DNA from: Candidatus Poribacteria bacterium
GTDB taxonomy: Bacteria > Poribacteria > WGA-4E > WGA-3G
Length of the DNA stretch: 64,000 bases
Assembly: GCA_028821605.1 (NCBI GenBank)
Contig: JAPPFM010000059.1
Location: forward strand, 62,001-126,000
Direction of reading: 5' to 3'
Positions 52,674 through 59,729 of this stretch are shown here, one piece after another. The stretch's first letter is position 1; the number at the start of each line of letters is the position of its first letter. Under the pieces are notes generated by a model that was not told the origin of the DNA, made no database searches, and saw nothing but the letters and a program-made list of their open reading frames with translations. The translations under genes were made by a program, and so were the position numbers.

Positions 52674-53107
52674 GCGCTTCCCCGTTATAGACTTCCAACT
52701 TGATGAATCAGGACTCATACCTATTGTTACGTAACTGTTACGGCAGCATAACCACGATGTTCTTCGGCAACTGAACATCATTTTTCCGCTCAAAGTCAGT
52801 AACACTTTCGTATATTAACGTAAGTTGTCCCCTATTATAGACATAGCACTCCGCTGGAGTGCAATCGCGTAAATACGCCGTTTCCTATAGACATATCACC
52901 CCTAATGAAGTTTAATAAAATATTTGGGTAATTCTATGTTCCTCCAAACCCGGTAGGTGCGGTTTGCAACCGCACCGGACTTCCACAAGGAATTACCCGA
53001 TTAAATTCTTAATCTTCATACGGGGTGGGGAAAGAGACGAAAACCCTTTCTGAAATGTGCAAAACTTGTTAGTAGCAACTTGGATTATATTACATATTGA
53101 TTTCGGT
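52674..53107. other. 434-base gap upstream of the restriction-like operon
   Basis: No gene is visible. It holds the inverted repeat GCACTCC/GGAGTGC (52846-52862), a repeated ATAGACATA motif on both sides of it, and the nested palindromic element at 52926-52998. The promoter of the minus-strand nuclease gene presumably lies at its left end. Confidence 0.5.
52926..52998. repeat. MITE-like element with nested inverted repeats
   Basis: The outer arms GGGTAATTC (52926-52934) and GAATTACCC (52990-52998) are perfect. An inner palindrome GGTGCGGTT-TGC-AACCGCACC spans 52956-52976. The GCGGTTTGCAACCGC core recurs, diverged, as ACGGTTTGTAACCGC at 55236-55250. No coding capacity. Confidence 0.75.
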
Positions 53108-53866
53108 TTACCATTCCTCATCTGTCGCTTCAAGAAACTGCTTGGCGAGTGCGACACAAGCCAGTGCATCCTTACCGTATCCATCAGCACCCATATCATC
53201 GGCAAATGTTTGGGTAACCGGGGCACCGCCTACCATAATCTTGACCTCTTCCCGCAAGTCTTCGTCAATAAAGGCATCAATTGTTTTTCCCATGTTCGGC
53301 ATCGTTGTCGTTAGCAGTGCTGACATACCCAAAATCGGTGCTTCGTATTCCTCAACAGCCTCAATAAATTCATCTTCAGAGGTATCAACACCCAAATCGT
53401 ATACAACGAAACCCGCGCCGCGCAACATCATAATGCATAGATTTTTGCCAATGTCGTGCAGATCACCCTTGACGGTTCCCATAATCACTGTTCCAACAGG
53501 CTCAATGCCTGAATCCGAGAGAATCGGTTCAATATGCGCCATTCCCGCTTTCATTGCGCGGGCACAAGCTAAAACCTCCGGGACAAAGATGAAATTCTCG
53601 CGGAACTTGATGCCGACGATGCCCATCCCTGCGATGAGTCCGTCATCCATAATTTCCAGTGCTTCTGTGCCTTTTTCCAGAGCTGCTTCCGTTAACTCAT
53701 CAACGGTGTGGTGGTCGCCGTCAATAAGCGCAGCAGAGATGTCTTGCATGGCGGGTGTTGCCTGCGCGAATATCTCAATTGTCCGTTCTATTTCGTCAGG
53801 TTCTTCTAAGAACTCTTCAATCTCTTCTCTAAGAAATTCGTTTGCGATGTCATTAATAGATGCCAC
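53108..53866 (-). CDS. corrinoid (B12)-binding methyltransferase cognate protein
   Basis: GTG 53866, with GAGGAGG 11 bases upstream. The 252-residue product has a helical cap (LIDGDHHTVDELTEAALEKG, VGIKFRENFIFVPEVLACAR, MKAGMAHIEP) and a Rossmann-like B12-binding domain with the diagnostic DxHxxG lower-ligand motif in VKGDLHDIGKNLCIMMLRGA, then GMSALLTTTMPNMG and IMVGGAPVTQTFADDMGADG. This fits MtaC/MttC/MtbC-type corrinoid proteins, which carry a methyl group between a substrate methyltransferase and an acceptor. The N-terminal extension of about 30 residues is longer than usual. The predicted helpers (activator, homocysteine methyltransferase) lie downstream on the same strand, beyond the restriction-like genes. 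Confidence 0.92.
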   Translation of the reverse strand: MASINDIANEFLREEIEEFLEEPDEIERTIEIFAQATPAMQDISAALIDGDHHTVDELTEAALEKGTEALEIMDDGLIAGMGIVGIKFRENFIFVPEVLACARAMKAGMAHIEPILSDSGIEPVGTVIMGTVKGDLHDIGKNLCIMMLRGAGFVVYDLGVDTSEDEFIEAVEEYEAPILGMSALLTTTMPNMGKTIDAFIDEDLREEVKIMVGGAPVTQTFADDMGADGYGKDALACVALAKQFLEATDEEW

Positions 53867-54015
53867 AGATTTTGAAGCCTCCTCAAAAGGAGAATGATAC
53901 CATATACCCTAAGAAATAGCAAATGAAATTTTCCACCAACAGGAAAGACACAGAACCCTTCCCAATGTATTCTTTATCTCAAGTGCCATTTTTAGTCCAT
54001 ATTACACCATATTTT

Positions 54016-54654
54016 TTAGAATTTTTGCCACATCGGGATAGCTACTACCAGTTCGTTTCGTAGTGCCTGAATCTCTTCAGATAGGAAAGAGAGTAAGCGT
54101 TGCATTATCCGAGTGGCATCATCTATCGGGCGAGCATCAAGGGCACGCTCAAGTTCTTCTTGCAATTGATAGGCTTCATTGAGTCGAGTCCACTTTTGGC
54201 TCCGATCGCGACCGTGTTGCTGTAGCCATGCCCGGTTCAGACGGAGTGTGGAAACGTGATATTCACCACAAGCTGTAAGAGACTGAAGCAAACCATCGTC
54301 AGATTCAATAAAATGAACTCCAACATCTTGTTCACGACACGGATCTGCAAAGCGATAGCCTCGGCGAAGTTGTTCGCTCGTCGGCCATTTGTCGTGTTTT
54401 ATCATATTGCACGGAATGCAAACCCAATAGAGATTGGTATAGTCATTGACAGGGCCGCCTCTGCTGCGTGGTTTAAAGTGGTCAATACAAAAGGCTTGGG
54501 GACCGCCTTTCATTTGCTCGTGAACACCGCAATAAGCACAACGGAAATCGAAGTCCCTGCGTAGATAAGGCTCAGCATTCCTATATCCAACTCTGCCTCT
54601 CATCACAGGTGGTGATTCTTGTCGACAGATACGAGGGGATGTTTTTTGATTCAC
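54016..54654 (-). CDS. HNH endonuclease
   Basis: GTG 54654 overlaps the Phd-like gene's stop (ATGTGA); a later ATG at 54603 (MRGRVGYRNAEP) is possible. The product (212 residues) has a classical zinc-bound HNH core: CAYC (C39, C42), IDHFKPRSRGG with catalytic His59, then YTNLYWVCIPCNMIKHDKWP with the Asn, second Cys pair and last His. The remainder is helical (LNRAWLQQHGRDRSQKWTRL) and may bind DNA or a partner. HNH enzymes nick or cut DNA. The overlap with an antitoxin-type gene suggests a toxin-like or defence role, but this is not proven. Confidence 0.8.
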   Translation of the reverse strand: MNQKTSPRICRQESPPVMRGRVGYRNAEPYLRRDFDFRCAYCGVHEQMKGGPQAFCIDHFKPRSRGGPVNDYTNLYWVCIPCNMIKHDKWPTSEQLRRGYRFADPCREQDVGVHFIESDDGLLQSLTACGEYHVSTLRLNRAWLQQHGRDRSQKWTRLNEAYQLQEELERALDARPIDDATRIMQRLLSFLSEEIQALRNELVVAIPMWQKF

Positions 54655-55070
54655 ATCAATTTTCTCAATTCTTGCAATTTGGTAACAACCTCCTCGAATC
54701 TCTGCTTCCAATTTTCATCTCGTAAGGTAGCGCGTCTCTGCATCGATTGTATGAGTGGCTGGGCTGCTTCCGCGTCATCAAGCTGTTGGTTCAACTCTGC
54801 CAACTTGATTTCTTCCTCGGATGTTAATCCAGTAGCAAATTTCTTATCCAGCAACTCATGATAAACCTCAAGCATGTCTGTAGGGAGTGCGTAGTCAAAG
54901 GCATTTTCACTTTCATCTGGGTGCCATTTGCGATACTCATCCATCGGGACAATTGCTGCCACGGGCTTCCCATTGTGTTCAAGGACAAGGCTCTCATGTC
55001 CTTCCCAACTTGCTCGAAGTAGATTCTCGATTTGAGGTGGAAGCTGGTCCAATGAGATTGTTTTATTCAT
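54651..55070 (-). CDS. Phd/YefM-like antitoxin-type protein
   Basis: ATG 55070 with AAAAAGGAGATGTACCC upstream. The 139-residue product starts MNKTISLDQLPPQIENLLRA and continues ESLVLEHNGKPVAAIVPMDEYRKW, the Phd/prevent-host-death fold used for operator binding. A long helical, charged C-terminal half (about 70-139, EEEIKLAELNQQLDDAEAA, WKQRFEEVVTKLQELRKLM) would wrap a partner. The following gene, overlapping by 4 bases, encodes an HNH endonuclease rather than a typical RelE/Doc toxin. Autoregulation is likely by family precedent. Confidence 0.78.
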   Translation of the reverse strand: MNKTISLDQLPPQIENLLRASWEGHESLVLEHNGKPVAAIVPMDEYRKWHPDESENAFDYALPTDMLEVYHELLDKKFATGLTSEEEIKLAELNQQLDDAEAAQPLIQSMQRRATLRDENWKQRFEEVVTKLQELRKLM

Positions 55071-55192
55071 GGGTACATCTCCTTTTTAAATAGCATCTTC
55101 AGTCTTTATTATACCACGTTTGTTAGAGTACTTGCCATGTCTTCTGCAGTACGTTTAGGATAATTTAGTTTTCGGTTTTTTTAATCCGGTTT

Positions 55193-55262
55193 TGGACCAC
55201 CAGATCCGGTAGGGTTTTTGCTTGGGTATTTCCTTACGGTTTGTAACCGCGCCGGGACTGCG
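55193..55262. repeat. decayed MITE-like element
   Basis: GATCCGGTAGGGTTTTTGCT...ACGGTTTGTAACCGCGCCGGG combines the TTTTGCTTGGGTATTTC core of the element at 36910 with the GCGGTTTGCAACCGC-type palindrome of that at 52956. The 55071-55407 gap otherwise holds only the terminator. Confidence 0.5.
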
Positions 55263-55343
55263 AAAAAAGGACCAAAACCCAATAAATGCTTAAAACTAAA
55301 TGACTCTATAGCATTGGATGAAAGCAGAACTACAGAAAATTGG

Positions 55344-55370
55344 ATAGGCGTGCCTTGGCAGCACGCCTAT
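55344..55370 (-). terminator. hairpin downstream of the TRAP genes
   Basis: ATAGGCGTGC (55344-55353), loop of 7, GCACGCCTAT (55361-55370), perfect 10-base stem 38 bases past the dctP-like stop. On the minus strand a T-rich CCAATTTTCT follows. Confidence 0.65.
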
Positions 55371-55407
55371 TCGGGAAAGGTTTACTGAAAAGCTACTCCA
55401 ACCTCAC

Positions 55408-56451
55408 CTATTTGCCTTTTCGGTATTCTTCCAAAAGGGCATTGATCTTGTCAAGAAACTCCTGTGAGTAAATCTCACCGACGAGCTGCTTATGGGTTTC
55501 CACAGCAATGGCATCCCACGCCTCACGGGCATCATCTTCAAACGCAACGATTTCAATGCCTGCCTTCTTTTGCAGTGCCTCAAGTGACCTTTCATTATCT
55601 TTGCGAATACTCTGAATTAGTTTGCCCTGATACGCTTTGGCAGTCTCACGCAAAACCTTTTGCTGATCAGGAGAAAGCTGATCGAACTTCTCCTTCGTCA
55701 TGACGGTGGCACCAACACCAACGCTAACAGGTAGATCCGTCATATATTTAAATTTATCAAACCATTGCAGTGCCACAGTGACATACGGTGATACGGCTAC
55801 GGCGTTAAGTCGACCGGAATAAAGCGACCCCAAAACCTGCGTAACCTCACCTGGGACAGTCGCAACCCCAGCCTTCTTGTAGAATTCAAGCCCAATTTTG
55901 TCGGTCGTACGGACCCACATCTTGACGCTTGGCGACTGCAGGTCGGCAATATTCCTGATGGGTTGATTACTGAATATGTAATAGAAGCCGATATCCCCCA
56001 TACCGAGCAGGACATATCCGGCATCCATAAAAGTTTTGTAGAGGTCCTCGTAGAGATAGTCGCGGACATAGTCAAGTTCTTCGTAGGTTTTGAACATCCG
56101 CGGCAGTTGAAAAATCAAGACCTCTTTCTCAATTTCGCCAAGTCCAGTGGCTGTCATAGCCCCTGCATGGAGCAGTCCAGCACGCATCTTGCGGACGACA
56201 TCAATTTCATCGCCTTGTACCCCGTTCGGATAGAAACGAAGTCGGATATCTCCATCCGTTTTGGCGCGAATTTCTCTCGCCATGGCATCAAAATTGTTCA
56301 TCCAGGTGGAACCCTTCGGTGCGAGTGTCGCGAACTTAATAGATTCCGCTGCAAGAGTAGCCACTGGTAAACACAGCACCCCTAAAATCAATAGAACCAC
56401 GCCAGCTAAACCAGTGGCGTGTGTTTTAAATCCTGTTTTCTTTTCTCTCAT
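55408..56451 (-). CDS. TRAP transporter substrate-binding protein (DctP family)
   Basis: ATG 56451 shares a base with the previous gene's TAA stop (TAATG). The 347-residue product has a signal peptide (VVLLILGVLCLPVATLAAES) and the P-type TRAP binding-protein pattern: IKFATLAPKGSTWMNNFDAM, DIRLRFYPNGVQGDEIDVVR, MRAGLLHAGAMTATGLG, VKMWVRTTDKIGLEFYKKAG, and GATVMTKEKFDQLSPDQQ. The conserved arginine that binds organic acids is probably in VKMWVRTTD. It delivers a substrate to DctQ/DctM membrane subunits, which are not found nearby. Substrate unknown. Overlap with the TatT-like gene suggests a TPR-dependent TRAP system. Confidence 0.9.
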   Translation of the reverse strand: MREKKTGFKTHATGLAGVVLLILGVLCLPVATLAAESIKFATLAPKGSTWMNNFDAMAREIRAKTDGDIRLRFYPNGVQGDEIDVVRKMRAGLLHAGAMTATGLGEIEKEVLIFQLPRMFKTYEELDYVRDYLYEDLYKTFMDAGYVLLGMGDIGFYYIFSNQPIRNIADLQSPSVKMWVRTTDKIGLEFYKKAGVATVPGEVTQVLGSLYSGRLNAVAVSPYVTVALQWFDKFKYMTDLPVSVGVGATVMTKEKFDQLSPDQQKVLRETAKAYQGKLIQSIRKDNERSLEALQKKAGIEIVAFEDDAREAWDAIAVETHKQLVGEIYSQEFLDKINALLEEYRKGK

Positions 56452-57359
56452 TATTCTGTCTCCTCTTCTTCCAATTCTGGATCAAAAAGAACATCCGCCT
56501 GATCAAGCCAGCGTTTGGCGCGTGCTTTTGCTAACGAGGTTGCAGCTTCCTCCCCGGGATAAATATCCGATGGTGCATCAAGCACTTCCTGTAACGCTTG
56601 CTTGTATAATTTCACGTCCTGTTTAGGATAGGCATAGTAACGTGCGAGATAGAATTTGCTCATCAAGAACTTACCGTCATTGATTCGATCTACATGATCG
56701 ATGTGTTCCTTTGCCTTCTCTGGATCGCCACCAATTGAGACCGACCGGTCGCCGTAATAGACGGTATAGAACAGATGCGCGCTTCCGTAGTAGAAGGTTT
56801 CGTCCAACTCAAGAACCCTCCGCATCATCAGTTCCACCCGCGCCAAGTCAATTACCTGCATCGGGTCATCCTTCTGAAGGCTAATGCCGCGCCCCATCGC
56901 ATAAGCCGCCCAAAACATCGGTTCAACATCGTTCTTTTTCAGTTTCTGAAGTGCTTTTTCAAACACATCCATATCAACAGTTCTTGCTTCATTGAAGGTT
57001 TTGTTGGATTTCGCCAATGCTTTGAATGCATAAGCTTCAGAACGTTTATAATAATCGATTGCGCGTGCGCGCAGCTCCTCCGCGGTCTCTAAATCACCTG
57101 CTATTTCAGCCTCTTCCATCTTATCTTCGATAAAGCCGCTGTAAGATGAATACGCGCGAGCCGTCTTAGTAATGAGATTCTTATTCCCAACCTTAGCCAG
57201 ACGTTCAAGTGTACCGATGTTTCCCTCAAGGGTAGCTTCTACCACAGCGAGGTCGCTCTCCCCCTGAATTCTCGCCAACTTGGCAAGACCGCATCCACCT
57301 AAGAGCATTGGGAGGAGTAGTAAGAAAGATATACGAAAATAAAACTTGCTGTATATCAT
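56451..57359 (-). CDS. TRAP-associated TatT (T component) lipoprotein
   Basis: ATG 57359 with TAGGAGGT upstream. The 302-residue product has a lipoprotein signal with lipobox LGGC (LLPMLLGGCGLAKLARI) and a helical TPR-like body (AEIAGDLETAEELRARAIDY, EPMFWAAYAMGRGISL, LARVELMMRRVLELDETFYYG, HIDHVDRINDGKF). This matches TatT, the outer membrane-linked, TPR-containing partner that traps ligand for DctP in some TRAP systems. TAATG coupling to the following gene for the binding protein supports this. The acidic C-terminus (DPELEEEETE) is typical. Membrane subunits are missing from the neighbourhood. Confidence 0.85.
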   Translation of the reverse strand: MIYSKFYFRISFLLLLPMLLGGCGLAKLARIQGESDLAVVEATLEGNIGTLERLAKVGNKNLITKTARAYSSYSGFIEDKMEEAEIAGDLETAEELRARAIDYYKRSEAYAFKALAKSNKTFNEARTVDMDVFEKALQKLKKNDVEPMFWAAYAMGRGISLQKDDPMQVIDLARVELMMRRVLELDETFYYGSAHLFYTVYYGDRSVSIGGDPEKAKEHIDHVDRINDGKFLMSKFYLARYYAYPKQDVKLYKQALQEVLDAPSDIYPGEEAATSLAKARAKRWLDQADVLFDPELEEEETE

Positions 57360-57447
57360 GGGTATTAAATTACCTCCTATAAGCGTTGTGTACCTGTATT
57401 GTATAATAGTCGCGGTTGTAACTCCAATGAAAACAAATATATCCGCA

Positions 57448-58287
57448 TTAATGATAAAGGAAAAGTGGGATTTCCGTTTCGTGAATCAGATGATATGTGA
57501 CGCTACCGACGAAAAATTCACGGACACTCCTTCTGCCGTAAGCACCCATCACCAACATATCAATGTCATTTTCCGCGATATAGGATTTGACAACAGTATC
57601 AGGATGTCCACTTCGTGTGGCAAGCTTCGGTTTAATCCCGTAACTCTCAAAAAAACCACCAAGATTGCCTAATAACTCTTGTGCAGCTGCAGCATCGTTA
57701 TTAACAGTAAGAAGCGTTATGTCACAAGCATCCCATATACCGAGTAGAAGAAACATGTGTACGGCTTTGGAAGCCGGGATGCTATTGTCATAGGCAACAA
57801 GGACGTTCTTAATCTCCCGTACGGAATCTGAGACAGCCAGTACTGGGATAAGTCCATTCTTTAAAACACGTTCAAGCGTCCCATAAGTTTCATTCGCATC
57901 ATATTCAAAAGATGTCTGCTTCCCGATGACAATGAAATCGTGAAATTTGGATTCCTCAATAAGTTCGGAAACAGGACTGCCGATATCGGTGTGTAAAATG
58001 GCATTTATTTTACGCTCATCGCAGATACGCGCAAAACTATCAAGGATCGCTTTTGCTTCCGCTTGCGTTTCTTCCAACAACTGATCTTCAAGTTTTACAT
58101 CATAATGCGTGCCACCGATTGGCACCGGTCCACTTGAGGATTGAATGCCGGGTTCGTCGATAATAGCGACACCTGTAATTGTTGCGTTGTGATTCAGAGC
58201 GATTTGACATGCATACTCAATTGCTGCTTCTGCATGCGAAGAACCGTCTAAACCGAGTAAAATTTTGGAAAAATTTGAATGTCCCAA
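57448..58287 (-). CDS. tandem universal stress protein (UspA x2)
   Basis: TTG 58287 with GAGGAGG 9 bases upstream. The 279-residue product contains two UspA folds: the first begins KILLGLDGSSHAEAAIEYAC (about 9-145), the second VLVAYDNSIPASKAVHMFLL (about 160-279). The second carries a G-x2-G-x9-[ST]-type nucleotide loop near VMGAYGRRSVREFFVGSV. Universal stress proteins bind ATP/AMP and help under starvation or oxidative stress; the target is unknown. Stands alone between the TatT and YgfZ genes. Confidence 0.9.
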   Translation of the reverse strand: MGHSNFSKILLGLDGSSHAEAAIEYACQIALNHNATITGVAIIDEPGIQSSSGPVPIGGTHYDVKLEDQLLEETQAEAKAILDSFARICDERKINAILHTDIGSPVSELIEESKFHDFIVIGKQTSFEYDANETYGTLERVLKNGLIPVLAVSDSVREIKNVLVAYDNSIPASKAVHMFLLLGIWDACDITLLTVNNDAAAAQELLGNLGGFFESYGIKPKLATRSGHPDTVVKSYIAENDIDMLVMGAYGRRSVREFFVGSVTYHLIHETEIPLFLYH

Positions 58288-58410
58288 AATAAAATTCCTC
58301 CTCTACAGTTTTACCTGCGCGCCTGTCGTACCAAACTTGAAAATTAACGTTAAACAGCGCGCATAGAAACCTTATCGTGATACTGAGTGTAGCAAGTATC
58401 GGCTGATAAG

Positions 58411-59523
58411 TTATGCTGAAAATGGCAGTCGTACGACTGTGGCATCAACACGTCCATCTGAGGTCTCAACTTGGACGCGACTGCCCGCTTCTGTGACCGC
58501 AATACGGACGTATCCCAAAGCGATCTCTTTTGCGAGTGTTGGGGCAAAAGAGGCACTCGTAACCCAACCAACCGCCTTGTCTCCGTTGAAAACCTTTGCA
58601 TTTGAACGAAGTTTGCAGTCGTTTTGCGTTATCGATTTCCCGTCTACCTCAAGACCGCGTAGAAGCCGATTCGGGTGTCCACGATATTTCATGCGTGCGA
58701 CAATTTCCTGTCCGATATAACATCCCTTCTCAAAATCGATAGCGTGTTCCAATTCAGCCTCAAGCGGAATAACAGCATCGGTTAATTCCGTCCCATATCT
58801 GGGCACACCTGCTTCAATGCGAAGCGACTCAAGGGCGTCCCAACCGATCAGTTGAACGTTAAAACGCTCCCCTTCAGTCATCAACGTTTCCCAAAGCGAC
58901 CCTAACGCCTCGGCAGCGGTATAAAGCGTCCAACCCATTTCGCCAGTGCTATCTGTTCTCACACAGACGATCGTGTGTTTAAAGTCTCCATCTGCTTCAC
59001 GAACACAGTTATGCCGTTCAGGCAAAGCAGCAAGCCCGTTCAAACCCAGGACAGACTGAACAAGGTCCGCTGACCTTGGACCGTGGACAGCAATTGCCCC
59101 AGTTTCAGCGGTTACATCGGAAAGTTCAACGTCATCAGCGATGATGTATTTATCCAATTCGCTGAAAAGGCTTTCCGTGGTCTCAGGCGCGGTGTCAATA
59201 CTGATTACATCTTCAAGAACAGTGATATTCAAATCGGCGATAATTTTGCCGCGATGCGTTAAGAGCATGGCATAAGTGCCCTGTCCGGTTGTGAGACTTT
59301 CAACATCATTGGAGATGATACGATGTAGAAATTTTGCCCGGTCTTCACCCGTTAACCGATGCCTGCTGCGATAGGACACGTCAACAATACCAACGTTGTT
59401 CCTGACAGCGAGGTGTTCAGAGATAGCATCAGTGAATTGTGTGGGGATATTCCAATCCAAATGCTTTTCTGCAAAAGTCGCACCGAGTTGTTCATGAATA
59501 GAATAGAGTGGTGTTGTTTTCAT
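58411..59523 (-). CDS. YgfZ/GcvT-like folate-binding protein
   Basis: ATG 59523 directly after leader-repeat copy 6 (AACCGCAAGGAAAATTAAAAAA). The 370-residue product has a GcvT-like N-terminus (NNVGIVDVSYRSRHRLTGED, FLHRIISNDVESL) and the YgfZ signature KGCYIGQEIVARMKYRG (about 283-299), with the conserved Cys. In bacteria YgfZ uses folate in repair or assembly of Fe-S clusters, and the GcvT relatives make methylene-tetrahydrofolate from glycine. The KGCYxGQE motif favours YgfZ. Fe-S proteins such as RACo elsewhere in the window may benefit; that is inference. Confidence 0.88.
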   Translation of the reverse strand: MKTTPLYSIHEQLGATFAEKHLDWNIPTQFTDAISEHLAVRNNVGIVDVSYRSRHRLTGEDRAKFLHRIISNDVESLTTGQGTYAMLLTHRGKIIADLNITVLEDVISIDTAPETTESLFSELDKYIIADDVELSDVTAETGAIAVHGPRSADLVQSVLGLNGLAALPERHNCVREADGDFKHTIVCVRTDSTGEMGWTLYTAAEALGSLWETLMTEGERFNVQLIGWDALESLRIEAGVPRYGTELTDAVIPLEAELEHAIDFEKGCYIGQEIVARMKYRGHPNRLLRGLEVDGKSITQNDCKLRSNAKVFNGDKAVGWVTSASFAPTLAKEIALGYVRIAVTEAGSRVQVETSDGRVDATVVRLPFSA

Positions 59524-59610
59524 TTTTTTAATTTTCCTTGCGGTTCGGTCAGGTGGGCTGGATGCAATAACGTCCCTCTGCGTATATCCAGCCCTGCCCG
59601 TTGGTTGGGC
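59524..59610 (-). repeat. leader repeat with ribosome-binding site, copy 6
   Basis: On the minus strand: AAGCCCAACCAACGGGCAGG, GGATATACGCAGAGGGACGT, then CCACCTGACCGAACCGCAAG and GAAAATTAAAAAA ending at the ATG of the YgfZ-like gene. It is the fullest version, closest to copy 1. Confidence 0.75.
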
Positions 59611-59648
59611 TTACGTTTCTTTAATTTTCCTATTGGTATCTTTTTTCA

Positions 59649-59690
59649 TTAAAAGATGCGATCCAAACGTAAAATGAATTTCGGATTTCG
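59649..59690 (-). pseudogene. C-terminal remnant of a duplicated Omp85 gene
   Basis: On the minus strand CGAAATCCGAAATTCATTTT continues to read RNPKFILRLDRIF and stop, matching the end RSPKVILRLDRIF of the gene whose stop is at 59730. It abuts a partial leader repeat (59691-59708, CCACCTGACCGAACCGCA). Only 13 codons remain. Confidence 0.65.
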
Positions 59691-59729
59691 TGCGGTTCGG
59701 TCAGGTGGTCCCGTTGATCTCCTTCTTGA

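Noticed and set aside
52926-52998. Insertion sequence
   Set aside because: It is only 73 bases, with no transposase frame; described as a MITE-like repeat instead.
53867-54015. Cobalamin riboswitch near the corrinoid genes
   Set aside because: I see no B12-box-like conserved sequence or structured leader in the gaps around 53108-54015.
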